The position numbers and the translations under genes were made by a program. A DNA stretch of 52,097 bases from an uncultured Planctomycetaceae bacterium (GTDB lineage Bacteria; Planctomycetota; Planctomycetia; Planctomycetales; Planctomycetaceae). How positions within the stretch are numbered: position 1 is the stretch's first letter; each line of letters starts with the position of its first letter. Below, piece after piece: positions 26,052 through 34,822 of the stretch. The stretch is from contig CAIOKE010000373.1 of assembly GCA_903858815.1 (NCBI GenBank), forward strand, positions 1 to 52,097, in the 5' to 3' direction. The notes below the pieces were generated by a model. The model made no database searches. It worked only from the letters and a program-made list of their open reading frames with translations, and was not told the origin of the DNA.

Positions 26052-27167
26052 TCAGCCGAGATCCGCCTGAATATCAACCCAGCGGCGCTGGTCAAATGAA
26101 ATCAGAACCGAATCAGCCACGGCCTGAGCCAGAGCCCCATCGTGAAACCCGGGAACGGCATCCCGTTCTTCAATAATGGCCGACGTGAGTTCATAAACAA
26201 GATCATAGCGAAAAACAGTGCTGGGCTTGCCGTGTGACGGGTCACGCGGGCTTCCCGGGGCCTTCAGGAACTCAGACGGCACCGGCAGCTTCTCAAGATC
26301 CCGGCCGTTTCGTGACAGAATGATGTTGTTCGGGTCGGTCAACTGGTAGGCTGCTGATCCTTCGCTGCAGTTGACCTCTGCCCACTCGTAGCCCACACCA
26401 CCGTTGTTGTGGCCCTTCATCAGGGTACTGCCTTCCCAGACCCCTACTGCCCCACTTTCAAAGAAGCCGATCAGGCTGGACCAGTCGTCAACTTCTGAAG
26501 GCGGACAGGGAAGCCCGTCGGCCGTACGATCTCTGGGAGCAAACTGGGCAACAGCCCCGCAGATTGTGCGAATCGGGCCCAGCAGATCCTGAGCAAAATC
26601 GATGCGATGAATCGTCATATCAAACAGATCACCAGCACCTGCTGACTGCTTGTTCTGCCGCCAGCCCCAACTGGTTTCAGGCAGGTCCAGAAAACGCTGA
26701 CTACGGAAATGCCGGGGAGTTCCAAGCAGGCCGGTTTTCACGAGATGACGCACATATCGCATCGATGGGGCAAAGCGGTAGGTAAAGGCCGTCATATGCC
26801 GCACTCCGGCATCGCGAGCTGCCCGGTACATCTCGGCAGACTCCTGAAAATTCAGCCCCAGTGGCTTTTCGCACATCACATGCTTGCCATGTCGGGCACA
26901 TTCAAGAGCCTGCTCGCGATGCAGAAAGTTGGGAGTAGCGATGATGACCGCATCCACGTCCGGATCAGCAGCCAGCTGCCGATAATCCGTGAATGCCTTT
27001 AGCGGCCCCCATTCCGACTGCCGCTGATCCAGCAGTGCCTGATTGGGGTCACAGATCGCTGTCAGGCTGGAACGAGGATCCAGAAGGATCCCGGGAACGT
27101 GGTGGAAGTCTGCGACCGCTCCCGCTCCAATAATCCCATAACGCACTGCCGAAGGCATGTAATTCAC
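26052..27167 (-). CDS. Gfo/Idh/MocA family oxidoreductase
   Basis: NAD(P)-dependent sugar or inositol dehydrogenase-type protein, 371 residues. It has the Rossmann motif YGIIGAGAVADFHH, then ATPNFLHREQALECARHGKHV with MCEKPLGLNF (the EKP catalytic motif), and the C-terminal domain with GAGDLFDMTIHRIDFAQDLLG, whose HRID supplies the usual catalytic His/Asp region. No export signal is seen, so it should be cytoplasmic. The substrate is unknown. It is bounded by terminators on both sides and so is probably monocistronic. The start at 27167 or the ATG at 27158 are both possible. Confidence 0.92.
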   Translation of the reverse strand: MNYMPSAVRYGIIGAGAVADFHHVPGILLDPRSSLTAICDPNQALLDQRQSEWGPLKAFTDYRQLAADPDVDAVIIATPNFLHREQALECARHGKHVMCEKPLGLNFQESAEMYRAARDAGVRHMTAFTYRFAPSMRYVRHLVKTGLLGTPRHFRSQRFLDLPETSWGWRQNKQSAGAGDLFDMTIHRIDFAQDLLGPIRTICGAVAQFAPRDRTADGLPCPPSEVDDWSSLIGFFESGAVGVWEGSTLMKGHNNGGVGYEWAEVNCSEGSAAYQLTDPNNIILSRNGRDLEKLPVPSEFLKAPGSPRDPSHGKPSTVFRYDLVYELTSAIIEERDAVPGFHDGALAQAVADSVLISFDQRRWVDIQADLG

Positions 27168-27198
27168 CCTGATTCACAGCAACTGAAATGGCAAAGAA

Positions 27199-27226
27199 AA
27201 GGCCAGCACCTTGAAGTGCTGGCCTT
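27199..27226 (-). terminator. Rho-independent terminator after the TlpA-like gene
   Basis: The 11-bp arms AAGGCCAGCAC (27199-27209) and GTGCTGGCCTT (27216-27226) surround a 6-nt loop. On the minus strand they are followed by TTTTCTTTG. It lies 24 bp after the stop of the thioredoxin-like gene. Confidence 0.9.
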
Positions 27227-27250
27227 ATAATCAGCAGAGTTGTGAGTGAC

Positions 27251-28531
27251 TCACTTCTCTGATTTTTCCTTCTTCAGTTCGTCAAGGAACTGCCGAATCT
27301 GTTCCGCATTCTGCGGAGGCACAGCGTCACCCAAATTGGCAACCGCCTGTTCCTGCAGCTTGATGGCTCGGTCAAGGTCACCACTCAGGTGCACAAGATG
27401 CGACAGAGTATCAATCACCATGGCATTTTTGGGTTCCTGAGCGACTGCTTTCTCTGCAGTTGCAATCGCCGCTGCGATGACCGGTTCGGGAACTTTGGAC
27501 TGCGGATTGCTGGCCATCTGATAAACGGTCCACGCCAGCTCATTCATGTCCTCGGCACTTGCCTGCTTGTCGTCAGCAGCTGCTTTGACGAGGGCTGCTG
27601 CCTGTTCAACACGTTCCTTCACGATCATCAGCTGCAACTGCAGCCCCTTCAGTCGTCCCTTCAGTTCTGGTGGGCAGATTTCCATCAGCCTGGCCAGTTC
27701 GGCGAATCCTTCGTCAGTCCTGTCACCCTGAACCTTGGAAATCGCACCGTTCACCTGAATGCTGAATTTCATCTGATCCAGCATTGCCACATATTCCTTG
27801 TCCTCTGCGTTTGCCTTCTTTGCGTCATCGACAAGTGCCAGTGCTTCGGCAATTTTCCCGCGCTGCATCAGTGGACCAAGTTTCGCCTGCAGCAGTCCAC
27901 GCTCCTGCTCTTTGCGGAACGTTTCCAGAAATGCATTGCGATCCCACTTGTCACTGACGACCTGCTCAAGCGTGTCGTCCATCTGCATCGGATGGCCGAT
28001 CCACTCCACCAGTCCGGTCTTGCCCACAATAAAACAGGTTGGAATACCATTCTGACCAGCAGCTTCCATGTAGGCCGCATGGACCGAACGGTCCGGGTCT
28101 GTAGTCAGGCAGTAGGCACTGGTCAATTCGGCGTAGGTGGCAGGCTGAGCATTCCCTTCGCCAGGGGCAGCACCGCGCACAGGTCGCTTCAGAAACCCCT
28201 GAACAGTTTCCAGGTCCTCGTCGCTGATGCTGACGATCTGTACGCCACGCTCTGCATACTTCTTCTGGACTTCGACCAGGTGCGGCATGCTGGCAATACA
28301 CGGGCCACACCACGTTGCCCAGAATTCCACAACATACACTTTGCCGGCCGCAAACTTTGTGACTGGCTTGAAGGCACCTTTGCCGTCACTGACCCAGTGC
28401 TCGACGCTGATTTCAGGAGCCTTTGAGCCGATAGTCAGAGTCTGAGTTGCCTCGTCAGCAAGAACTGGTGCTGCAAGGGAGACGGCAGCAGCGAGCGCCA
28501 GCGATGCTGTGCCTGCGATTCGAGTCCACAT
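27251..28531 (-). CDS. Exported TlpA-like thioredoxin-domain protein with helical C-terminal repeat region
   Basis: 426 residues from the ATG at 28531, which starts a clean Sec signal peptide (MWTRIAGTASLALAAAVSLAAPVLADE). An earlier in-frame ATG at 28585 would place 18 polar residues in front of it. Residues about 30-200 form an AhpC/TSA-TlpA-like redoxin domain with the active site FWATWCGPCIASMPHL and the cis-Pro region GIPTCFIV. The remaining 220 residues are helical with TPR-like repeats (AIATAEKAVAQEPKNAMVIDTL, then HLSGDLDRAIKLQEQAV). This suggests an extracytoplasmic thiol-disulfide reductase with a protein-interaction tail. The partner is unknown. Confidence 0.9.
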   Translation of the reverse strand: MWTRIAGTASLALAAAVSLAAPVLADEATQTLTIGSKAPEISVEHWVSDGKGAFKPVTKFAAGKVYVVEFWATWCGPCIASMPHLVEVQKKYAERGVQIVSISDEDLETVQGFLKRPVRGAAPGEGNAQPATYAELTSAYCLTTDPDRSVHAAYMEAAGQNGIPTCFIVGKTGLVEWIGHPMQMDDTLEQVVSDKWDRNAFLETFRKEQERGLLQAKLGPLMQRGKIAEALALVDDAKKANAEDKEYVAMLDQMKFSIQVNGAISKVQGDRTDEGFAELARLMEICPPELKGRLKGLQLQLMIVKERVEQAAALVKAAADDKQASAEDMNELAWTVYQMASNPQSKVPEPVIAAAIATAEKAVAQEPKNAMVIDTLSHLVHLSGDLDRAIKLQEQAVANLGDAVPPQNAEQIRQFLDELKKEKSEK

Positions 28532-28690
28532 GATGTTGGTTTCCCTGGAAACAAGATTCAGCGAATCGCACCCGTGGCCACGCACAGACCCCGACTCCGC
28601 CGCGCATCAGACTATCAGAAAACCGCGAATCGGGGAAAATAGAGTTACACGGAATTTGAAAAAACGGGGAACTGAGTCGCCAACGGGGTG

Positions 28691-29419
28691 TCAGTAACCG
28701 TCGCTCACCACAGCCGTGGAAACGTTCAGAGGCGGCAAGCCAAGTTGTTGCCGGTATTCATCCAGAATGCTCTGTGTGGCGCTGGCACCAACCCGACTGA
28801 TCCCCAGTTCGCGACACCTGAGAACTCCGGCAAGATCCCGGATGCCACCGGCAGCCTTGACCTGCACGCCAGGACCGGAATGACGACGCATCAATTCCAG
28901 ATCCGCGAATGTCGCACCACTGGTTCCATAGCCCGTGGAGGTCTTCACCCAGTCCGCCCCCAGTTCGGTACAGATTTCACAAAGACGGATTTTCTGGTCG
29001 TTTGTCAGAAAACAGTTCTCAAAAATTACCTTGACCTGCTGGCCTGCCGCATGCGTCAGGTCGATCACAGACCGCAGATCCGCCCTGACAAAATCCCAGT
29101 CGCCACTCACAACGCGACTGATGTTACACACGAGGTCCAGCTCTTCTCCGCCATCCAGCAGGGCCTGTCGAGCCTCTGCGACCTTGCTTACTGTGGTATG
29201 ACCACCATGCGGGAAGCCAATGACAGTACTGGCACGGACTCCACTGCCCCGCAGCAGCTCGGCACAACGTGCCAGATAATGCGGCTGAATACAGACACTG
29301 GCAGCCTGATACGCAACCGCCAGTCGACATCCCTGCTCAAAATCCTGGATCGGCGTCGCGGGCTTCAGCAGCGAATGATCAATCATCCGGGACACACGCA
29401 GATACTCTTCAGTGGACAT
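28691..29419 (-). CDS. deoC: Deoxyribose-phosphate aldolase
   Basis: Class I aldolase that splits 2-deoxyribose 5-phosphate into acetaldehyde and glyceraldehyde 3-phosphate. It has 242 residues, in the family range (220-260). Seen motifs are IDHSLLKP, VIGFPHGG, ELDLVCNI (catalytic Asp), VKVIFENCFLT, the Schiff-base Lys in ADWVKTSTGYG and the second Lys in VKAAGGIRD. It is the third gene of a glyS-rraA-deoC run with gaps of 7 and 36 bp. The tail after SILDEYRQQ is about 20 residues longer than the catalytic core needs. Confidence 0.95.
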   Translation of the reverse strand: MSTEEYLRVSRMIDHSLLKPATPIQDFEQGCRLAVAYQAASVCIQPHYLARCAELLRGSGVRASTVIGFPHGGHTTVSKVAEARQALLDGGEELDLVCNISRVVSGDWDFVRADLRSVIDLTHAAGQQVKVIFENCFLTNDQKIRLCEICTELGADWVKTSTGYGTSGATFADLELMRRHSGPGVQVKAAGGIRDLAGVLRCRELGISRVGASATQSILDEYRQQLGLPPLNVSTAVVSDGY

Positions 29420-29455
29420 TCAGGTCGCCCCTGCCGTTTCTGAAACCCCGTTCGA

Positions 29456-30232
29456 TCAGTCCCGTTGCCCTGCCTGCCATTCCCCGTCTCGCTGGAATTG
29501 ATTCCGAGCATTAGCGGCAAACTGTCGTGATGCATCACCCAGTTGCTGGAGCAGTTGATCCATCGTCAGCCCGGCGGAATTTCGAGCCGCCTGGATCACT
29601 GTCTGACATTCGTTTGAATCCATGAACCTGGCAGCCTCCAGAATCTTCGGCTGAGCCTCAGGTTCTATCACCAGAAATCCGTGCTTGTCAGCATGGATCA
29701 GATCGCCCGGTCGAATCCGTCGTCCGAAGACCTCCACTTCGCAGCCAAAGTCCACTGGCTGGACTGCTCCGTGACCCACGCAGAGTCTGCGAGCGATGGA
29801 TTTGAATCCGGCATTGGTCATCTCATCCAGATCTCGAATCGCACCGTCCGTGATGGTTCCGACACATCCGAGGGCTCGATGCACGTTGGCATTGACCTCG
29901 CCCCAGAATGATCCAATCAGCCGAGGTTTATCGAGGTCCTGCACGACCACAATCTTGGGCCCCGGAACACTGGCCAGATATCGCCGATACTCGCTGGTCG
30001 CCGTGGGCTTCGAACGACGATGCTCAGGATTTGATGGTTCCACCCGCAATGTGACCGCATAGCCCACCATCGGTCCCATCTGCGGCATGAAATCCCGAGT
30101 CTCCTCGAGATTGAAGGCGTCCGCACAATGATCCAGTTTTGTGATCTGCTCCCAGCCGTTGTAGATAGTGGGAGTATTCCAGCGTTTCAGTTCAAGCAGC
30201 TCGGAATGACTGAGCAACGGTCGCTGTGACAT
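29456..30232 (-). CDS. RraA family protein (HMG/CHA aldolase-like)
   Basis: 258 residues, clearly longer than E. coli RraA (161). The RraA-like core contains GSFWGEVNANVHRALGCVGTI followed by TDGAIRDLDEM. The Arg-Asp of AIRD is the pair used by 4-hydroxy-4-methyl-2-oxoglutarate aldolases, so a metal-dependent lyase role is more likely than RNase E inhibition. VGHGAVQPVDFGCEVEVFGRRIRPGDLIHADKHGFLVI is the expected C-terminal part. Extra N-terminal (about 40) and C-terminal (about 50) residues are unassigned. It lies between glyS and deoC on the same strand, 7 bp after glyS. Confidence 0.88.
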   Translation of the reverse strand: MSQRPLLSHSELLELKRWNTPTIYNGWEQITKLDHCADAFNLEETRDFMPQMGPMVGYAVTLRVEPSNPEHRRSKPTATSEYRRYLASVPGPKIVVVQDLDKPRLIGSFWGEVNANVHRALGCVGTITDGAIRDLDEMTNAGFKSIARRLCVGHGAVQPVDFGCEVEVFGRRIRPGDLIHADKHGFLVIEPEAQPKILEAARFMDSNECQTVIQAARNSAGLTMDQLLQQLGDASRQFAANARNQFQRDGEWQAGQRD

Positions 30233-30239
30233 GATCGGA

Positions 30240-31703
30240 TCAGCCTTTCAGTCGGGTCTGGATCTCGTCAACGACTTTACTGACAGGAATACGTTCCTGC
30301 TGCAGCGTATCCCGATCACGAATTGTGACACAGCCGTCTTTTGCCGTGTCTCCGTCAATCGTCAGGCAGTATGGAGTTCCGATTTCGTCCTGTCGTCGAT
30401 AACGTCGACCGATGGCCGCCTGCTGGTCGTACTGCACACTCAGTCCTGCAGCCTTGAGTTCCCCGTAGATTTCCATCGCTTTTTCAGGCATTCCGTCCTT
30501 CTTGATCAGCGGGAAAACGGCAACCTTGACAGGCGCAAGACGCGGATGAAACCGCATCACAACACGTTCCTGCATCGCGCCGTTTTCGTCCGGCTGCTGG
30601 TCCTCATGATAGGCCTCGCAGATGAACGCTAAGGTACCACGATCGGCGCCGGCAGACGGTTCGATGACGTGTGGAGTGAAGCGTTCCCGAGTCTGATCAT
30701 CGAAGTAGGACAGGTCCTTACCACTGCCGCGATGCTTAGGCTGGCCGTCTGCTGTTCGTTCCAGTTCCAGCTGACCTGCAGCGTTCTTCGCCAGCTTGCC
30801 TTCCATGTGTGATCGCAGGTCGAAGTCCCCACGATGCGCGATCCCCTCCAACTCGCCATACTCGCCCGCATCAAGGAACGGAAATGCATACTCAATATCA
30901 GCTGTGCCGACGGAATAGTGCGCCAGTTCGTCCTGATGGTGATCTCGCAGTATCAGGCGTTCCCGGGTGATTCCAAGATTCAGATACCAGTTGTAGCGAC
31001 GATCCCGCCAGTACGTATACCACTCGCGTGACTGCGAGGGATGACAGAAGAACTCAATCTCCATCTGCTCGAATTCACGCGAGCGGAATGTGAAGTTGCG
31101 GGGAGTAATCTCGTTGCGGAAGCTTTTTCCCACCTGACAGATGCCGAATGGCAGTTTGACTCGACTGCTGTCGACGACGTTCTTGAAGTTCACGAAGATT
31201 CCCTGAGCCGTTTCCGGACGCAGAAAGGCAGCGTCATCGTCAGTTCCCAGCGCACCGATGATGGTCTTCATCATCAGGTTGAACTCGCGAGGCTCTGTCA
31301 GCCGGCAGCCAGTGTGCTCGCCCACACACTTACTGGGTTTCTGCGGACAAGGGGTGCTGGGAATATGGTCCTGACGAAAGCGACCCTTGCAGGCATGACA
31401 GTCGACCATCATGTCATGAAACAGATCATAGTGACCACTGCACTTCCAGACCTGCGGATGCATGATAATTGAGGATTCAAGCCCCACCATCTGAAACGTT
31501 GACGGGGCCCCTGCCGGCTGCAGCAGTTCGTTGTGGGCGGAGACCATATCTCGGTACCACACATCCCGCACGTTGCGCTTCAATTCCGTTCCCAGAGGAC
31601 CGTAGTCCCAGAAGCCATTCTGACCTCCATAGATTTCAGAATTCTGAAAGATGAATCCCCGTCGCTTGCACAACGCGACGATCTTGTCCATCGAACGACT
31701 CAT
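30240..31703 (-). CDS. glyS: Glycyl-tRNA synthetase, alpha2 (class II, archaeal/eukaryotic-like) type
   Basis: Charges tRNA(Gly) with glycine. It is a single-chain enzyme of 487 residues, unlike the alpha2beta2 GlyQ/GlyS of E. coli. Landmarks are MDKIVALCKRRGFIFQNSEIYGG, WDYGPLG, a Cys-rich zinc-like insertion (CHACKGRF ... CPQKPSKC ... GCRL), FLRPETAQGIFVNF (motif 2 region), FRNEITPRNFTFRSREFEQMEIEFF, HYSVGTADIEY, and the C-terminal anticodon-binding domain (LAPVKVAVFPL, VQYDQQAAIGRRYRRQDEIGTPYCLTID). The start is 31703, or the ATG at 31691, which gives MDKIVAL. It is first in a minus-strand cluster with rraA and deoC. Confidence 0.96.
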   Translation of the reverse strand: MSRSMDKIVALCKRRGFIFQNSEIYGGQNGFWDYGPLGTELKRNVRDVWYRDMVSAHNELLQPAGAPSTFQMVGLESSIIMHPQVWKCSGHYDLFHDMMVDCHACKGRFRQDHIPSTPCPQKPSKCVGEHTGCRLTEPREFNLMMKTIIGALGTDDDAAFLRPETAQGIFVNFKNVVDSSRVKLPFGICQVGKSFRNEITPRNFTFRSREFEQMEIEFFCHPSQSREWYTYWRDRRYNWYLNLGITRERLILRDHHQDELAHYSVGTADIEYAFPFLDAGEYGELEGIAHRGDFDLRSHMEGKLAKNAAGQLELERTADGQPKHRGSGKDLSYFDDQTRERFTPHVIEPSAGADRGTLAFICEAYHEDQQPDENGAMQERVVMRFHPRLAPVKVAVFPLIKKDGMPEKAMEIYGELKAAGLSVQYDQQAAIGRRYRRQDEIGTPYCLTIDGDTAKDGCVTIRDRDTLQQERIPVSKVVDEIQTRLKG

Positions 31704-32385
31704 GGGAGATCAATTCCAGTGATTGCGGAATGTTGAAACAGGGTGGCGCGCGGCGCTTATTGGTCGGTCGCTGCGGGGGCCTTCGAACCGTATAGTCTAG
31801 AGCTTTGCCGGGATTCAGAAAAGTCGCAGTGTCGTAAACCGCCCGGAACAGAATTTCCGAGAACGACGACTTCGGGCCCGGGGCCGTAACCGTAACAACC
31901 CCCTGGTGTCTCGTAACCACAAGTGATCAGACTTTGAACACGACGGCGATTTTGAGACAGGAGACTTCGCCGGATCTGAGAGCAGGCTGAGCGGGGCAAT
32001 GTCGGGATGCCCCGCTATTTGGCGTACTCGTAGGTGTCAAAAGAACACCTCCAATTCAACTAGTCCACAAGTTGCTCCGGATTTTGGAAGACTGGTATGA
32101 GATTTGATGCTAAGCGATCATCAATCGGCATCTCAGGATGCAGCGCTTGGGCAGCCGGTTGAGTTTTCGCTACTCATTGTGTTCCGGCAAACGGATCCCG
32201 CTCCCGGGCTCTGTTACGCCTTCTGAACATTTTGAGAAGCATGCTGTTTATAGTCCTGAGCGCAACAAGATTGACAGCTAGTTTCGGGTTTCGTTCCGGC
32301 ATTCGGTTGGTGGCAGGGTTCAGAAGTCTGCGTCGGCCTGCTGGATTTCCCTGAAATCAAAAACTGCAACCCCAAAACATCACTC
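31704..32385. other. Long intergenic region between glyS and a hypothetical gene
   Basis: 682 bp between divergent genes. No reading frame looks coding: the open frames have atypical composition and no recognisable motifs. The region should hold the glyS promoter and that of the gene at 32386, but I see no strong consensus promoter. The one clear structure is a hairpin at 31990-32016. Confidence 0.5.
31990..32016. other. GC-rich hairpin in the intergenic region
   Basis: The 9-bp arms AGCGGGGCA and TGCCCCGCT enclose a 9-nt loop. Only a short AT-rich stretch follows, so it may be a weak terminator, an RNA structure or a protein site. Confidence 0.5.
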
Positions 32386-32829
32386 ATGTCTTCCAGCGAA
32401 ACTCCAGAAGTCAGCCCTCCATCATGGCTGAGATGGTTTGTGAATGACGCCATTCGTGGCATCATGCACCAGACCGACTCAGCGCCTGTGGGGTGTCATT
32501 TCTACTTTGATGCTGAAAATGATCTCTGGGAAGTTACGTTGTTCGTCGGTCGCTCAGAAGTTCTGGGTGGTGCTCACGATGGTAAAACGGTTCCTGCTGG
32601 CCTTGAAGTTGACGTGACCCGCGTCATGGCGGCGTTTGATTCGGCCCCCGGGGTCTTATGGCAGGCTGAGCATGTCACACCCCACGATGAATTGGGGCCG
32701 CATCTGTCATTCGAAGGTGAAACTCGGGGGCACGACGTCTGGCTCAGGATCCTGCAGACTCCCCCGGACTGGGCCGGCGTAGGTCGATTGCTGCACGCAT
32801 CGACGGGCGAGTTCGAAGATCTCTGGTAG
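32386..32829 (+). CDS. Hypothetical protein
   Basis: 147 residues, no family recognised. It is acidic, has no signal peptide or membrane segment, and reads like a compact alpha/beta domain: SWLRWFVNDAIRG, CHFYFDAENDLWEVTLFVGRSEVLGGAHDG and a Trp-rich C-terminus (VWLRILQTPPDWAG). The GGAHDG segment and conserved-looking aromatic residues suggest a real protein. The ATG at 32386 is the only sensible start, though no strong ribosome binding site precedes it. It is followed by 121 bp and then the convergent rpsR terminator. Confidence 0.65.
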   Translation: MSSSETPEVSPPSWLRWFVNDAIRGIMHQTDSAPVGCHFYFDAENDLWEVTLFVGRSEVLGGAHDGKTVPAGLEVDVTRVMAAFDSAPGVLWQAEHVTPHDELGPHLSFEGETRGHDVWLRILQTPPDWAGVGRLLHASTGEFEDLW

Positions 32830-32950
32830 TTGACCGCAGTTTCCAGATCAGTGACCTGATCAACTGGCCGTCAGGCTGTGCTCTGGACAGCCGGCAGGGC
32901 ATAACACTGCAATTGGCGAGTGTCACCCTGATTTCGTGTTGATCCAAAAA

Positions 32951-32979
32951 AGGGGGTTGTGGCCTCGCCACAACCCCCT
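32951..32979 (-). terminator. Rho-independent terminator after rpsR
   Basis: Perfect 13-bp arms (32951-32963 with 32967-32979) around a CTC loop. On the minus strand a run of six T residues follows. It lies 32 bp after the rpsR stop. Confidence 0.94.
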
Positions 32980-33011
32980 GAATGTCTGGGAGACGCCGCA
33001 GCGTTCCTGAG

Positions 33012-33293
33012 TTATTCTTCAGCGACGAACGGCAGTAGTCCAATGAATCGAGCTCGCAGGATTGCGTCCCGGACGGCGCGCTGGAACAGAGCCGAGGTGC
33101 CGGTGCGACGACGGGGAAGAATGCGACCTTCGCGATCGATCAGTGTTCGCAGCGTCTTCAGGTCCTTGTAGTCGACGTACACAGGACGTGGCACGGAACC
33201 ACCAGCGGTAAACTGGCAGCTCATCTTCTTTTTCTTCAGACGAGCACGGCGTTTGCGAAGCTTCTTCAGGTCGGCGCGGGAAATTGTTGCCAT
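33012..33293 (-). CDS. rpsR: 30S ribosomal protein bS18
   Basis: Small-subunit protein bS18, 93 residues from the ATG at 33293 (98 from an in-frame GTG at 33308). The basic N-terminus [18 protein letters not shown] is followed by the S18 core: [39 protein letters not shown], with LARFI-type ending [10 protein letters not shown]. In many bacteria rpsR sits between rpsF, ssb and rplI. Here it stands alone, with its own terminator and a 541-bp gene-free region upstream. Confidence 0.96.
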   Translation of the reverse strand: MATISRADLKKLRKRRARLKKKKMSCQFTAGGSVPRPVYVDYKDLKTLRTLIDREGRILPRRRTGTSALFQRAVRDAILRARFIGLLPFVAEE

Positions 33294-33834
33294 TTTTCTG
33301 ACGGTCACTTTCTATGAGACACAACTGCGGGCAAAGAACCCCGTGTAGCGAGGCCAAACAGCGACAAGCTCACTGTTTTTTGGTGAAAATCCCACGGGAC
33401 GTTCCCATGGACGAATGTCACCAAGCGACCCTTGCCTGCCCGACGGACCGGTAAAAACCGGCGGGGTGAACGAATCGGAAGTCTATCCGGGAGTCAGGTT
33501 ATCGGCAACAGAAACCAGTTTTTTCCGGCATTTTCTGGAACCGTGCTGCGAATAGGAAAGTTCACGATACGGGCCGTCTGTTGCGAATCCTGCCTTCTGT
33601 ATGCAGGGATTGCATTTTGTGCATTTTTCCTGTTGTGAAGTCTGTGAGTGATACAGCGATTGCGTGGAATGCGAATCTTGAGTTTGCTCGCAGGTCCGGA
33701 TAGAATGCCAGTGGTTGAGAGCGAACAGGTATTGAGTTTGTTCGCGGAACGTGGTTGCGGGTGGCATTGAGGTCACCTTTCGGTTTCAGGCTTCGGATGA
33801 AGCGCTGGATGCTGGTGTTCAAGGAGGAACAGCG
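33294..33834. other. Divergent intergenic region between rpsR and a zinc-ribbon gene
   Basis: 541 bp with no convincing coding frame. It must hold the promoters of rpsR (minus) and of the zinc-ribbon gene (plus). Two copies of a 16-bp word, TTGAGTTTG(C/T)TCGC(A/G)G, lie at 33678-33693 and 33732-33747, and the second copy overlaps an inverted repeat at 33721-33745. Confidence 0.5.
33721..33745. promoter_or_regulatory. Inverted repeat upstream of the zinc-ribbon gene
   Basis: The arms GCGAACA (33721-33727) and TGTTCGC (33739-33745) enclose 11 bp. The site is about 90 bp upstream of the next start codon and overlaps one copy of a direct repeat. It is an operator or leader-hairpin candidate. Confidence 0.4.
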
Positions 33835-34245
33835 ATGAATCGATTGCCGGTTAGTTTTCTGCGTTTGTTTGACCCAGACGCAACGCATGAGCCTGCTGAA
33901 TCGGCGGAATTGCTGCCATTTGAGCCTGTTCAGCGCACCTCAGCCAGTCTTGCGATGGGTGCTGACGAGGAGGCCAATGTCATTCCGTTTGCCTCCGCTC
34001 GGCGCGCTCTTGTATTGAGTGGTCGGCACACACCGGCGTTGGGCAGAGCTCGCATGATTCACGCCAATAGTCAATGTTCGCGTTGCAGCGGACAGGACGT
34101 TGAGCCTCTGGAACTGGATGATGCAGTAGCCAGTTTTCGCAATGGTCAACCGGTACCTGGCACCGCCACGATCATCGGTTTTCACTGCAACGACTGTGGT
34201 TTCGAGTGGCCGGTTTATGAGATTTCCCGGCACGTGCAGCGCTGA
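33835..34245 (+). CDS. Small zinc-ribbon protein
   Basis: 136 residues. The start at 33835 is fixed by a strong ribosome binding site, AAGGAGG, seven nt upstream; an in-frame ATG at 33751 has none. The N-terminal half is low-complexity and probably flexible. The C-terminal half has two CxxC pairs (SQCSRCSGQDVEP and FHCNDCGFEWPVYE), a zinc ribbon like those in transcription-associated or RNA-binding proteins. I cannot name the family. It is followed 44 bp later by a PEGA lipoprotein gene and then a sigma/anti-sigma pair, all on the plus strand. Confidence 0.75.
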   Translation: MNRLPVSFLRLFDPDATHEPAESAELLPFEPVQRTSASLAMGADEEANVIPFASARRALVLSGRHTPALGRARMIHANSQCSRCSGQDVEPLELDDAVASFRNGQPVPGTATIIGFHCNDCGFEWPVYEISRHVQR

Positions 34246-34289
34246 CGGAGCTGTTGCGAGGCATTTTTCAGGGAAGGCGGGACGGACTG

Positions 34290-34688
34290 ATGCGCTGGCG
34301 GTTGCTGTTTGTGGCCGTGTTTTTGCTGCTGCTGCCCGGCTGTATGCATCGGCGAGTGACGATTCACTCGGTGCCGGAGGGTGCATTGCTGAAGGTTGAC
34401 GGTAAGGATGTCGGCTACACTCCGGCCCACTTCGATTTCACGTGGTACGGAACTCGAGAGGTTCAGTTATTGCTGGATGGTTACGAGACGCGGACGGAGA
34501 TGATTGAGGTGAACAGTCCGTGGTATCAGAAGTTCCCGCTTGATTTTTTCAGCGACAATTTTGCGGGTCGGCACATTCTGGATCACCGCCAGTTTACGTT
34601 TCAGATGCGTCCGCGGCGTGCGGATGATTCGGGTGACCTGATCAATCGCGGAAATGCGTTCCGCAACGAGGCTGTGCACGGTCAGTAG
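34290..34688 (+). CDS. PEGA-domain lipoprotein
   Basis: 132 residues from the ATG at 34290, preceded by GGGAAGGCGGG. A lipoprotein signal (LLFVAVFLLLLPGC, lipobox LPGC) is followed by a PEGA-type beta domain: RVTIHSVPEGALLKVDGKDVGYTPAHF, then VQLLLDGYETRT. PEGA domains are extracytoplasmic and often part of cell-envelope or S-layer-related proteins. The remainder (FPLDFFSDNFAGRHILDHRQFTF) occurs in many PEGA lipoproteins from Planctomycetes and Verrucomicrobia, as far as I recall. Its location just upstream of the ECF sigma gene may be coincidental. Confidence 0.85.
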   Translation: MRWRLLFVAVFLLLLPGCMHRRVTIHSVPEGALLKVDGKDVGYTPAHFDFTWYGTREVQLLLDGYETRTEMIEVNSPWYQKFPLDFFSDNFAGRHILDHRQFTFQMRPRRADDSGDLINRGNAFRNEAVHGQ

Positions 34689-34822
34689 CGTAGCCCATTC
34701 GATCGAAATTCCGGGATTTTTCGGGATTCTGTGGACATTCGGCGGTAGAATCAGGCGGTCTCGGCAATTTCCTCCAACACCGTCTCGCCCCTCTGCGTAC
34801 AACCAGCAGAGAGGGCGTACAG

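Noticed and set aside
27389-28426. 345-codon plus-strand frame across the TlpA-like gene
   Set aside because: The opposite strand holds a full signal peptide, the WCGPC active site and a matching terminator; this frame has none of these.
32214-32465. 83-codon minus-strand frame upstream of the hypothetical gene
   Set aside because: It overlaps the start of the better-supported gene at 32386 and has no motif or ribosome binding site.
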